Assembly: GCA_014763715.1 (NCBI GenBank)
Contig: JACXUV010000003.1
Location: 111,266 to 175,265, forward strand
Reading direction: 5' to 3'
Source: Rhodobacterales bacterium
GTDB taxonomy: Bacteria > Pseudomonadota > Alphaproteobacteria > Caulobacterales > Hyphomonadaceae
Length of the DNA stretch: 64,000 bases
A program made the position numbers and the translations under genes. Below the pieces are notes generated by a model, which did no database searches, had not been told where the DNA came from, and was given only the letters and a program-made list of their open reading frames with translations. How positions within the stretch are numbered: position 1 is the stretch's first letter; each line of letters starts with the position of its first letter. Below, piece by piece: positions 30,493 through 40,038 of this stretch.

Positions 30493-32880
30493 ATGCCGAG
30501 CGAGCTGGACCACCTGAAAACCATCGAGCAGCGCCTGCTCTGGCTTTCCGCCTGGATGGTGCACAATGCCAATCACCTCCGCCCCAAGGGCGAGGGCGAT
30601 GTGAAAGTGGGCGGGCACCAGGCCTCCTGTGCCTCGATGGTGTCGATCATGACGGCGCTCTATTTCCACACGCTGCGCCCGGAAGACCGTGTCGCGGTGA
30701 AGCCGCACGCCTCCCCCGTCTTCCATGCGGCGCAATACCTGATGGGCAACCAGACGCTGGAGAAGCTGAAGAACTTCCGCGGCTATGGCGGCGCGCAGTC
30801 CTATCCGAGCCGCACGAAAGACGTGGACGATGTGGACTTCTCCACGGGCTCGGTCGGCCTCGGCGTGGCGGAGACGGCGTTTGCCTCCATCGTGCAGGAC
30901 TATCTGGAAGCCAAGGACTGGGCGGCGGACCGCCCGCTCGGCCGCATGGTGGCGCTGGTCGGCGATGCGGAGCTGGACGAGGGCAATGTCTATGAGTGCC
31001 TGCAGGAAGGCTGGAAGCACGACCTGCGCAACACCTGGTGGATCATCGACTATAACCGCCAGAGCCTCGACGGCGTGGTGCATGAGGGCCTGTGGGAAAA
31101 GATCGAGTCGATCTTCAAGGCGTTCGGCTGGCGTACCGTTGTGCTGCGCCATGGCGCGCTGCAGCGGGCCGCCTTTGAGGAACCCGGCGGCGAGGCGCTG
31201 AAAGCCTGGATCCAGTCCTGTCCGAATGCGGATTATTCGGCGCTGACCTATCAGGGCGGCGCAGCCTGGCGCAAACGCCTGATGGATGATCTTGGCGACC
31301 AGGGCGATGTCACGGCCCTGCTCTCCAAACGCAGTGACGAAGAGCTGGATGCCCTGATGAACAATCTCGGCGGCCAGTGCCTCGAAACCCTGAGCGAGGC
31401 TTTCGACAGCATCACCGATGACCGGCCGACTGTGTTCCTTGCCTATACGATCAAGGGCTGGGGCACGCCGCTGGCAGGCCACAAGGACAATCATGCGGGC
31501 CTGATGAACCCGGCCCAGATGGCAGATTTCCAGGCCCGCATGGGCGTGCCGCAGGGCGAGGAATGGGACACGCTGGCAACCGTCAGCGACCCGGCCAGCC
31601 TGCAGGCCTTCCTCGGCAAGGTGCCATTCTTCGCCGCTGGCCCGCGCCGCTATACAGCGCCGGAAGTGCAGAGCCCCGGCCCGATCTTCCTGGATGACCG
31701 CGTCCTGTCCACACAGGCAGGTTTCGGCAAGATCCTCGATGCGCTGGCCAAGAGCGACAGCCCGATCGCAGACCGTATCCTCACCACCTCCCCCGATGTG
31801 ACGGTCTCCACCAATCTCGGGCCTTGGGTGAACCGCCGTTCCCTCTTTGCCCGGACGGAAAAGGGTGACACGTTCCGCGAACAGCAGATCCCCTCGACCC
31901 AGAAATGGCAGTTCTCCCCCGCAGGCCAGCATATCGAACTCGGCATTGCGGAGATGAACCTGTTCCTGCTGCTGGGCGCGGCGGGCCTGTCGCACTCCCT
32001 GTTCGGGGAGCGGCTGATCCCCATCGGCACGGTCTATGACCCGTTTGTGGCCCGTGGCCTCGATGCGCTGAACTATGCCTGTTACCAGGACGCGCGCTTC
32101 ATCGTGGCAGGCACGCCCTCCGGCGTGACGCTCGCCCCGGAAGGCGGCGCGCACCAGTCCATCGGCGCGCAGCTGATCGGGATGAGCCAGGACGGCCTTG
32201 TCAGCTTCGAGCCTGCCTATCTGGACGAGCTGTCCATCATCATGGACTGGAGCTTCGACTATCTCCAGCGCAGCGGCGAGAACGACCCGGACGAGCGCAC
32301 ATGGCTGCGCGACGAGACCGGAGGCTCGGTCTACCTGCGCCTCACCACACGCCCGCTGGAACAGCTGGGCCTGAAGGCGCGCGATGATGAAGAGTTCCGC
32401 CAGGGCGTTGTGGACGGTGCCTACTGGCTGCGCAAGCCGGGGCCGAACTGCGAAGTCGTCATCGCCTATCAGGGCTGTGTCGCCCCGGAGGCCATCGAGG
32501 CCGCCGGACGCATTGGCAACGACCGGCGTGACATCGGCGTGCTGGCCATCACCTCCGCCGACCGGCTGAACTCCGGCTGGACCGCTGCGCGGCGGGCACG
32601 GGCACGCGGCCACCGGGACGCAACCAGCCAGATCGAACGTCTGATGGCGGATGTTCCGCGCGATGCCACGCTGATCACGGTGACGGATGGCCACCCGGCC
32701 ACGCTGGCCTGGATTGGATCTGTGATGGGCCACCGCACCGCGCCGCTGGGCGTCGAGCATTTCGGCCAGACCGGCACGATCGGCGACCTCTACCGCCACT
32801 TCATGATCGACGCCGACGCCATCGTCGCTGCCGCAAACTATCTTTCCGCTGGCCGGCGGATCGGCCTCAGCGTACGCTGA
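30493..32880 (+). CDS. Pyruvate dehydrogenase E1-like (AceE-type) thiamine diphosphate enzyme, possibly MdeB-like 2-oxobutyrate dehydrogenase E1
   Basis: Start reassigned (MPSELDHLKTIEQRLLWLS; upstream AGGAG); GGHQASCASMVSIMTALYFH; GDAELDEGNVYECL; divergent Lrp regulator. MdeB analogy is from context. Confidence 0.88.
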   Translation: MPSELDHLKTIEQRLLWLSAWMVHNANHLRPKGEGDVKVGGHQASCASMVSIMTALYFHTLRPEDRVAVKPHASPVFHAAQYLMGNQTLEKLKNFRGYGGAQSYPSRTKDVDDVDFSTGSVGLGVAETAFASIVQDYLEAKDWAADRPLGRMVALVGDAELDEGNVYECLQEGWKHDLRNTWWIIDYNRQSLDGVVHEGLWEKIESIFKAFGWRTVVLRHGALQRAAFEEPGGEALKAWIQSCPNADYSALTYQGGAAWRKRLMDDLGDQGDVTALLSKRSDEELDALMNNLGGQCLETLSEAFDSITDDRPTVFLAYTIKGWGTPLAGHKDNHAGLMNPAQMADFQARMGVPQGEEWDTLATVSDPASLQAFLGKVPFFAAGPRRYTAPEVQSPGPIFLDDRVLSTQAGFGKILDALAKSDSPIADRILTTSPDVTVSTNLGPWVNRRSLFARTEKGDTFREQQIPSTQKWQFSPAGQHIELGIAEMNLFLLLGAAGLSHSLFGERLIPIGTVYDPFVARGLDALNYACYQDARFIVAGTPSGVTLAPEGGAHQSIGAQLIGMSQDGLVSFEPAYLDELSIIMDWSFDYLQRSGENDPDERTWLRDETGGSVYLRLTTRPLEQLGLKARDDEEFRQGVVDGAYWLRKPGPNCEVVIAYQGCVAPEAIEAAGRIGNDRRDIGVLAITSADRLNSGWTAARRARARGHRDATSQIERLMADVPRDATLITVTDGHPATLAWIGSVMGHRTAPLGVEHFGQTGTIGDLYRHFMIDADAIVAAANYLSAGRRIGLSVR

Positions 32881-32886
32881 TTGCGC

Positions 32887-33798
32887 TCAGGCAGCAGAGC
32901 CTGTCAGTTCGAAGTGTGAGCGCACGGTGGGCTTTTCGTCCGGCGTGGTGACGCGGCCGGTCTTCACCAGGTCGATCATGTGGCCCAGCACGGACATGGC
33001 AGCCGCCGGGTGCAGGCGCGAATCCACGTCCTTGTACATCTCCTTCACCATATCCGGGATGGAATGTTCGCCCAGGGACAGATGATGCAGGATCGCCCGC
33101 TCACGCGCGCGGCGATGCTCGGCATATTCGGTGATGAAGGTATTGACGAACTCCCTGCCCTTCACCGGATTTCCGTGCGTCGGGTAGAGCGCGTCAAAAT
33201 TCATGACACGGATCTTTTCCAGGCTGCGCATATAGTCACCCATATCGCCATCCGGCGGGGCGACGACCGTGGTGGACCAGCCCATGATATGGTCGCCTGA
33301 CAGGCAGGTGTTCTCTTCGCGCAGACCGAAGCAGAGGTGGTTGCAGGTGTGCCCCGGCGTTTCGATCACGTCCAGCGTCCAGCCGGGACCGGAGATAACA
33401 TCGCCATCGCCCACCTTCACATCCGGCATGAAGCCCAGATCGTCCGCACTGCCCAGCTCGCCCTTGGCCGTCGGCACACCGCAATTCTTCGCATAGGTCT
33501 TGCAGCCTGCCCATTCGGCCAGCGGCTGGGCCAGCGGCGAATGGTCTGAATGGCCATGGCTGACCAGCACATGCGTGACGGTCTCACCTTCCAGCGCCTT
33601 TTTCAACGCCTCGAAATGTTCCGGCTGTTCCGGCCCCGGATCAAGCACGGCGACTTCGCCATGCCCGATGATATAGACGCCGGTACCGACATAGGTGAAA
33701 GGACCGGGATTGTTCGCGATCACCCGGCGGATCAGCGGTGTCATCTGTTGGACGACGCCGTATTCAAACTCGATTTCCCTGATGTACGGAATGGCCAT
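32887..33798 (-). CDS. MBL-fold metallo-hydrolase
   Basis: VSHGHSDHSPLAQPLAEW (HxHxDH); ETPGHTCNHLCF; YPTHGNPV. Confidence 0.93.
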   Translation of the reverse strand: MAIPYIREIEFEYGVVQQMTPLIRRVIANNPGPFTYVGTGVYIIGHGEVAVLDPGPEQPEHFEALKKALEGETVTHVLVSHGHSDHSPLAQPLAEWAGCKTYAKNCGVPTAKGELGSADDLGFMPDVKVGDGDVISGPGWTLDVIETPGHTCNHLCFGLREENTCLSGDHIMGWSTTVVAPPDGDMGDYMRSLEKIRVMNFDALYPTHGNPVKGREFVNTFITEYAEHRRARERAILHHLSLGEHSIPDMVKEMYKDVDSRLHPAAAMSVLGHMIDLVKTGRVTTPDEKPTVRSHFELTGSAA

Positions 33799-33833
33799 GT
33801 GCAGTCTCTCGAAATTCAGCCTGCAGACAAACC

Positions 33834-34772
33834 CTAACGCCGTTTGGGTGCGAACCTTGTTCCGAATGCCTGTGCCATGCGGCGGGTTGCTCTCAGCTTC
33901 GAGCTGAGCTTCAGCGCCACCGGCGGGCCCATGTCGGTCTTGTTCGCATCGACGATATAGAGTCGTCCGCTGTTGCGGTCACGTAGACAGTCCACACCGC
34001 CCCAGTCCAGTCCCATTTCCTTCGCAAAGCGCTCAATCACGGTGATTTCATCCGCCGTGTAACAATTGCGAGGTTCATCGAGCAGAACTTCGACGTTCTC
34101 ATTGGCAAAGCGCCGTTCCAGCGGACGGCGCTTGCGGAAGACGACAATCGGAGAGCCGTTCACGAGGCAGCAGCGCAGGTCTTCGACCAAGCCGCCTTCA
34201 ATCTCGTTGTCGACCAGAACCTGATAGGTCTTGCCTGGAATGGGCGCATCCAGCGGCCCTTCCAGAACGCGGCCATCATGGGCGGCGTTCAGTTCGGACT
34301 TCTCGACCATCCGGCCGGTATAGGTCGTCGGATCGACCGCCAGCGAATAGCCTGCAGCCACTTCGAAGGCAGCCGCCACTTTCGACTTCGACACGTCATC
34401 GCAGGCGAAATTGACGAGGCGCGCGCCTTCCTTGACAGCCGGGATCTCGTTGTGCGTCTCGGTGCAGTCGTCGAACTGCATCACGATGTCGGCCTTGGTC
34501 ACATCGTCGATCAGCTTCGCGCCGGCCACATGCATGACGGGCCAGATGAAATACCAGGGGCGCGGCTTGTCAGGATAGAAAGCGATGGTGGGGCGCTTGT
34601 GGCCCTCGATCCGGCGCCAGATGCGCCAGGACTGGGCGGCACAGTAGAAGGCCAGCCAGGTGGAAACGTCGTTCAGGAGGGAGAAAGTCAGCGGAATGCG
34701 GGCGCCGGTTTTCTTCACCAGCATCGCGCCGTCGTCATACTTGAAATCGGTCAGCCACAACCGGTCTGTCAT
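33834..34772 (-). CDS. Uncharacterised ATP-grasp-like protein
   Basis: 312 aa; GLDWGGVDCLRDRNSGRLYIVDANKTDMGPP resembles the ATP-grasp metal-binding segment. Confidence 0.65.
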   Translation of the reverse strand: MTDRLWLTDFKYDDGAMLVKKTGARIPLTFSLLNDVSTWLAFYCAAQSWRIWRRIEGHKRPTIAFYPDKPRPWYFIWPVMHVAGAKLIDDVTKADIVMQFDDCTETHNEIPAVKEGARLVNFACDDVSKSKVAAAFEVAAGYSLAVDPTTYTGRMVEKSELNAAHDGRVLEGPLDAPIPGKTYQVLVDNEIEGGLVEDLRCCLVNGSPIVVFRKRRPLERRFANENVEVLLDEPRNCYTADEITVIERFAKEMGLDWGGVDCLRDRNSGRLYIVDANKTDMGPPVALKLSSKLRATRRMAQAFGTRFAPKRR

Positions 34773-34906
34773 TCCGTATTCTCCTGACTGGCGAACCGTG
34801 CCTCACAGCGCCGTTCGCGGCCGGTTACCTGCCTCGCATGCCGCCAGCTCACTGACAACACACTTAATGCGGCGTGAATGTGATCTGCGACCATAAGGAA
34901 CTGCCC

Positions 34907-35317
34907 TTAGAGCAGCGATTCGATGCTCGACAGATCGTATCCCGCCCCTGCAGCTGCGTCGACGATATCCTGGCCTGATCCCTGCCCCGCATGGGTCAGC
35001 GCCCACGCGGTAATGCAGCGTGTCCCGGTGCGGCAATAGGCCAGCACAGGCTGGGGCGCTTCGTTGAGGATATTGCCCATCCGCTCGACGATTTCAGGCG
35101 TCGGTGCGCCGGAAAACGGCAGTGCGACGAAGGTCAGCCCAAGGGCTTCGGCCTTTGCCCGGATGGGGCCCATGCGCGGCTGTTCGATGCCGCCTTCCCC
35201 GTCTGGCCGGTTGGCAATGATGGTCTTGAAACCGGCTGCTGCGATTTGTTCGACATCCTCTTCGGAAATTTGCGGAGCAACGGCAAAAGCGTCGGTAACG
35301 CGGCGAATATCGGCCAT
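34907..35317 (-). CDS. TIGR01244/DUF442-like phosphatase-fold protein (beta-lactamase-hydrolase-like domain)
   Basis: QISEEDVEQIAAAGFKTIIANRPDGE; PVLAYCRTGTRCITAWAL (CxxGxR signature). Confidence 0.87.
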   Translation of the reverse strand: MADIRRVTDAFAVAPQISEEDVEQIAAAGFKTIIANRPDGEGGIEQPRMGPIRAKAEALGLTFVALPFSGAPTPEIVERMGNILNEAPQPVLAYCRTGTRCITAWALTHAGQGSGQDIVDAAAGAGYDLSSIESLL

Positions 35318-35377
35318 GTGGGAGGGTCCTGTCTGTTGAGACGGTCTTGATCGATTCGGATACCTAGCTAAGGAAGG

Positions 35378-36421
35378 ATGTGCGTTCTGCCAAGGTTTTG
35401 GCGGAACACCTTTTCGCTATGGCCCTGCAACAACGACGGAAATTTGCCCTTGTCCACCCTGCAGCGCGCCCTCAGCCGGATCCCATGGGCCTACACTGCC
35501 CGGCGTCTGCTGATCGCCATCCCGACCATGCTGGCCATCATCACCATGGCCTTCCTGATGATGCGCGCAGCCCCAGGCGGACCTTTCGACGGGGAACGCA
35601 AACTCCCGGCGGCCACGGAAAAGGCGATCGCTGCCAAGTTCGGCTTCGACAAGCCCCTGCACGAGCAGTATTTCGACTATGTCGGCGGCGTGCTCCAGGG
35701 CGATTTCGGTCCGTCCTACAAAACGCTCGGCAAGAGCGTGAACGACCTGATCGCCGACGGCCTGCCGATCTCCCTCACCATCGGTACGCTGGCAATGGTG
35801 CTTGGCATCACACTGGGCACCCTGCTCGGCGTCTTTGCGGGGCTCAGGCAAAACTCGAGCGCTGACTACAGCGTCATGGGCCTTGCCATGTTCGGGATAT
35901 CCATCCCGACCTTTGTGACAGGCCCGATCCTCATCCTGATCTTCGCCCTCGGCGCCGGCTGGTTCGCTGTCGGCGGGCTCGGCACCTACCCGAATATCGG
36001 GATGAGCTGGTACAACATGACCCTGCCGGTCATCACGCTGGCCCTGCCCCAGATTGCCATCATCTCCCGCCTGATGCGCGCCTCGATCATCGAGACGATG
36101 CGCTCCAACCATATTCGCACCGCCCGCTCCAAGGGCCTGTCGGAGCGCCAGGTGATCGCCCGCCACGCGCTACCGGCGGCGCTGCTGCCGCTGATCTCCT
36201 ATGCCGGTCCGGCCATGGCGCGGGTCATGACCGGCTCGGTCGTGATCGAAAAGGTCTTCGGCCTGCCGGGGCTCGGTTCCTACTTCGTCAATGGCGCGCT
36301 GAACCGTGACTATACGCTCGTGATGGGCGCGATCATCGTTTACGCCGCCCTCATCGTGATCCTGAACCTCGTCGCCGACATCCTGTACGCGGTGCTCGAC
36401 CCGAAAGTGAAGTACGACTGA
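35378..36421 (+). CDS. Peptide/oligopeptide ABC transporter permease (OppB-like)
   Basis: RRLLIAIPTMLAIITMAFLMMRAAPGGPFD; SRLMRASIIETMRSNHIRTARSKGLSERQVIARHAL. Start uncertain (could lie near YTARRLL). Confidence 0.92.
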   Translation: MCVLPRFWRNTFSLWPCNNDGNLPLSTLQRALSRIPWAYTARRLLIAIPTMLAIITMAFLMMRAAPGGPFDGERKLPAATEKAIAAKFGFDKPLHEQYFDYVGGVLQGDFGPSYKTLGKSVNDLIADGLPISLTIGTLAMVLGITLGTLLGVFAGLRQNSSADYSVMGLAMFGISIPTFVTGPILILIFALGAGWFAVGGLGTYPNIGMSWYNMTLPVITLALPQIAIISRLMRASIIETMRSNHIRTARSKGLSERQVIARHALPAALLPLISYAGPAMARVMTGSVVIEKVFGLPGLGSYFVNGALNRDYTLVMGAIIVYAALIVILNLVADILYAVLDPKVKYD

Positions 36422-37332
36422 TGAGCCAGGCAGACCCGCTTCTCGATCCCACCGGCCGCGTGGAGTCCGTTAACAAGGCGATCGCCGGAGGCCGTTCCCT
36501 CTGGGATGATGCCCGCGCACGCCTGTTCCACAACAAGGCTGCTGTCGCCTCCATGTGGGTACTGGGCGTTCTGGTCGCGATCGCGATCATCGGCCCGATG
36601 GTCTGGGTGCACGATTACCGCACCATTTCCGACGCGCGCGCCATCGCGCCCACTCTGCAGGACTGGCACATCCTGGGCACAGACCTGCAGGGCCGGGACC
36701 TGATGGCCCGCCTGATGATTGGCCTGCGCATCTCGCTGATGGTCGGCGTGGTTGCCACGGCCGTCAGTCTCGTCATCGGCGTCACCTGGGGCGCCACCGC
36801 CGGCTATCTCGGCGGGCGGGTCGACAATTTCATGATGCGCATCGTGGACGTGCTCTACGCCCTGCCCTTCATCTTCTTCGTCATCCTGCTGCTGACCGTG
36901 TTCGAGCGGAACATCTTCCTGATCTTCGCAGCTATCGGCGCGATCGAGTGGCTGACCATGGCGCGGATCGTTCGCGGCCAGACCCTTGCCATCAAGAACA
37001 AGGAATTCATCGAGGCCGCCCGCGCCGCCGGTGTCGGCCGCCCGGCGATTATCCTACGCCACATCCTGCCGAATGTGATCGGCCCGGTGGCGGTGTATGT
37101 GACCCTGACCATTCCGGTTGTGATCCTTGCCGAAAGCTTCCTGTCCTTCCTCGGCCTCGGCGTGAACGAGCCGCTGACCTCGCTCGGCGTGCTGATCTCC
37201 GATGGCGCCGCCCGGATGGAAGAGAAGCCCTGGATGCTCCTCGCTCCGGCCGGCACAATGGCCGTCACCCTGCTCTGCCTGAACTTCATCGGCGACGGCC
37301 TGCGCGACGCGCTGGACCCGAAGGACCGTTAA
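36421..37332 (+). CDS. Peptide/oligopeptide ABC transporter permease (OppC-like)
   Basis: ILGTDLQGRDLMARLMIGLRISLMVG; EFIEAARAAGVGRPAIILRHILPNVIGPVAVY. Confidence 0.92.
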   Translation: MSQADPLLDPTGRVESVNKAIAGGRSLWDDARARLFHNKAAVASMWVLGVLVAIAIIGPMVWVHDYRTISDARAIAPTLQDWHILGTDLQGRDLMARLMIGLRISLMVGVVATAVSLVIGVTWGATAGYLGGRVDNFMMRIVDVLYALPFIFFVILLLTVFERNIFLIFAAIGAIEWLTMARIVRGQTLAIKNKEFIEAARAAGVGRPAIILRHILPNVIGPVAVYVTLTIPVVILAESFLSFLGLGVNEPLTSLGVLISDGAARMEEKPWMLLAPAGTMAVTLLCLNFIGDGLRDALDPKDR

Positions 37333-37736
37333 ACGTCCACAATATTCGTGACGTTCTCGCGGAAGTAATCCAGCAAACCATCTGCCTCATGTGAGATGAT
37401 GAACGTTACGCTCGTCACGTCGCGCTGTCTCTCACCGTAAAAGAACCGCTGATGGAAGCGCGTCAGATGCCAGCCATCTCCCAACGCGAAGACATCAATT
37501 CCCAGCGCTTCAGTTCCCTTGGGGAAGACATCCTGCCCGAGCCGCCCGATAACGCCCATCAAGGCCTCGCGGGAAGTGGCCAGCTGCCAACTTGTATCCG
37601 CCTCATCGCGGAAGTGGTCGATGCGGAAATCCACGTCGTCCGCAATCAATTCGAAGAGCGACAAATCGCCGGCAGCGAACCTGGCAAGCACTTGTCCGAT
37701 GGTCGTCTCCGCCGTCCCGGTGTGGGTGGGTTGCAT
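37329..37736 (-). CDS. NTF2/SnoaL-like small protein
   Basis: Start MQPTHTGTAETTIGQVLARFAAGDLSLFELIADDVDFRIDHF, an NTF2-like fold pattern. Confidence 0.65.
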   Translation of the reverse strand: MQPTHTGTAETTIGQVLARFAAGDLSLFELIADDVDFRIDHFRDEADTSWQLATSREALMGVIGRLGQDVFPKGTEALGIDVFALGDGWHLTRFHQRFFYGERQRDVTSVTFIISHEADGLLDYFRENVTNIVDV

Positions 37737-37813
37737 GTTCAAAGCTCCTTTCGCTGTGATGCACCCCATATGCGACCGCCCCAAAACTTAGGAAATTGCT
37801 ATTTTATTTATAT

Positions 37814-37826
37814 TTGATATAGTCAA
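37814..37826. promoter_or_regulatory. LysR-type T-N11-A box TTGA-TATAG-TCAA
   Basis: Perfect inverted repeat 5 bp upstream of the lysR-type ATG, in an AT-rich divergent promoter. Confidence 0.55.
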
Positions 37827-37831
37827 AAACT

Positions 37832-38653
37832 ATGATTGACCTGACCACACTGCGCTACTTCACCAGCGCCTTCGAGACCGGCACGTTCAGCCAGGCCGCC
37901 CGCGCAAACGGCGTCAGCCAGCCGACCGTGTCCGCAGCAATCCAGAAACTGGAAGAGACATTGGGCGGGCCTTTGTTTCAGCGATCGAAATCCGGCCTGA
38001 CGGCGACACCGCTGGCACGCAGGCTCTATTCCGATGCAGAGCAGAGCGTCAGCCACCTCTCGACGCTGGAAGCCCGCCTGCGCGACCTGCCGCAGCAGAC
38101 GGTCCGCTTTCATTGCGCCCCCGACATTCTGGTTCAGGGGATCGCTCCGGACCTGAGCCGCGTGCGCCGGAAATCCGCGACTTTGACCTTCAGCTTCACC
38201 GACACCGCAGAAGACAGCGACATTGCCTATTTGTCGGAAGCCTGCGTTCCGGGCAATCATACGTTCATTCCCCTGGCTGAAGAACCCTTCTGCGTCGCTG
38301 TCGCGCGGTTCCACCCGCTCGCCTCCCTGTCCCGGTTACATCTGGACGATCTGCGGGAGTATCCGCTGATACACCGGCCCTATTGCCCGAATGCGGATCA
38401 TATGCAGCTGGTCCCCTCTCTCGCCGCCCCGGTTGCGCAGGCCATGAATGATACGCAACTTCTGGAGCTGGTTGCTGCCGGGCTTGGGATCGCTTTTGTA
38501 CCGCGCTCCCATGGTGATGGACGTGACGACATCACGATTTTGCCTCTGCGAGACGTGGAGACAGGGACACGCAGAATCGGCATTTCGCATCGCAAAACAG
38601 CCTTCGCAAAGGAACTGGCCCAGGAGCTGACACTTACCCGTCCAACGAACTGA
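37832..38653 (+). CDS. LysR family transcriptional regulator
   Basis: LRYFTSAFETGTFSQAARANGVSQPTVSAAIQKLEETLGGPLFQRSKSGLTATPLARRL. Confidence 0.95.
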   Translation: MIDLTTLRYFTSAFETGTFSQAARANGVSQPTVSAAIQKLEETLGGPLFQRSKSGLTATPLARRLYSDAEQSVSHLSTLEARLRDLPQQTVRFHCAPDILVQGIAPDLSRVRRKSATLTFSFTDTAEDSDIAYLSEACVPGNHTFIPLAEEPFCVAVARFHPLASLSRLHLDDLREYPLIHRPYCPNADHMQLVPSLAAPVAQAMNDTQLLELVAAGLGIAFVPRSHGDGRDDITILPLRDVETGTRRIGISHRKTAFAKELAQELTLTRPTN

Positions 38654-38796
38654 TGGCGCCGACCGGAAGGCGCTGGATCCGAAAGCGCCTTCAGCTGTAA
38701 GTTTTTGTGTCCTGCCGGGCACATACTGACCTGAAACGCCCCTGACGGGATTGGTTTTTTCTATCGGCGCCCCATCTCTTCTGCATCCCGAAATTC

Positions 38797-40038
38797 ATGC
38801 AAGAGGCGGCCCGTTTGGCGCTATTCCTGTTTCTTTGCAGCCTGGTCGTCTTTACCAGCTTTGCCATGATGCCGCTGGCGCGCCGGGCGGGCGCGCCTTT
38901 CCTGCTGCTGGCCCTGCTCATCGGCATGCTGCTCGGAGAGGATGGCCCCGGCGGGATCCAGTTCAGCAATTTCAGCCTGGCCTTTGATCTGGGCAGCGTG
39001 GCCCTTGCGGTCATCCTGTTTGCCGGCGGGCTGGAGGCCGAGCGCTCGGTCTTCCGCACAGCAGGCATTCCGGCTGTCAGCCTGGCCACACTCGGTGTGC
39101 TGATCACAGGCGCGGTGACCGGGATTGCCGCCACCTTCATCCTGAACCTGCCCTGGCTGCAGGGCCTGCTGCTGGGCGCTGCCGTTGCCTCGACCGATGC
39201 CGCAGCGACGTTCCTTCTGGTCCAGCAGAGCGGCGTGAACCTGCGCCAGAAACTGCGGGACACGCTGATGCTGGAATCCGGGATCAACGACCCGATGGCC
39301 ATCTTCCTCACTGTCTCCCTCACCATGCTGGTCGCGGCCCAGCCTGCAGACGCGACAGCTGACCTGGCCGGTTTTGCCCTCTTCCTTGCCCAGCAGGCCG
39401 GGATCGGCCTTGTGGCGGGGCTTGGCGGCGGACGGCTGCTCGCCTGGCTGACGGACCGGCTGAGCCTGCCCATGGGCACTTATCCGGCGATGACGCTTTC
39501 CGGCGCGCTGACCATCTATGCGGGCACCACACTTCTGGGCGGCAGCGGCTTCCTGGCGGTCTATCTCGCCGGGTTCATGCTGAAGGCCTATCTGCGCCGG
39601 CCGATCGACCGGATTGAGGATTTCAACGAGGCGTTCCAGTGGCTGTGCCAGATGGTGCTCTTCCTGATGCTGGGCCTTTTGGTGACGCCGAGCGCGTTGC
39701 TGAAGGATTTCTGGCCGGCGATTGCCTGCGCCGGCGTTCTCATGCTGGTCGCCCGGCCGCTGGCCGTGTTCGCCAGCGTGGGCTGGATGGGCTTTTCGCT
39801 GAAGGAAAACATGTTCCTCAGCTGGGTCGGCCTGCGCGGGGCCGTTCCCGTGCTGCTGGCCATCTACCCCGTCATTGCGCCGGGGCCGGTGACGGTCGGC
39901 TTTTTCAACATCGTGTTCGTCATCGTCACGGTGTCCCTGATTGCGCAGGGCTGGACGATTTCACAGGCGGCGCGCTGGCTGAAGCTCGGCGATACGCCGG
40001 AGCCCCAGACAACACAGGCTGAGCCTGCCCGGACCTAG
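38797..40038 (+). CDS. CPA1-type K+/Na+:H+ antiporter (NhaP2-like, no C-terminal TrkA_C/CorC extension)
   Basis: LGAAVASTDAAATFLLVQQSGVNLRQKLRDTLMLESGINDPMAIFLTVSLT; WVGLRGAVPVLLAIYPVIAPGP. Confidence 0.88.
   Translation: MQEAARLALFLFLCSLVVFTSFAMMPLARRAGAPFLLLALLIGMLLGEDGPGGIQFSNFSLAFDLGSVALAVILFAGGLEAERSVFRTAGIPAVSLATLGVLITGAVTGIAATFILNLPWLQGLLLGAAVASTDAAATFLLVQQSGVNLRQKLRDTLMLESGINDPMAIFLTVSLTMLVAAQPADATADLAGFALFLAQQAGIGLVAGLGGGRLLAWLTDRLSLPMGTYPAMTLSGALTIYAGTTLLGGSGFLAVYLAGFMLKAYLRRPIDRIEDFNEAFQWLCQMVLFLMLGLLVTPSALLKDFWPAIACAGVLMLVARPLAVFASVGWMGFSLKENMFLSWVGLRGAVPVLLAIYPVIAPGPVTVGFFNIVFVIVTVSLIAQGWTISQAARWLKLGDTPEPQTTQAEPART

Noticed and set aside
30361-32799. 812-aa minus-strand ORF
   Set aside because: Antisense shadow of the PDH E1-like gene in GC-rich sequence; no recognisable domains.
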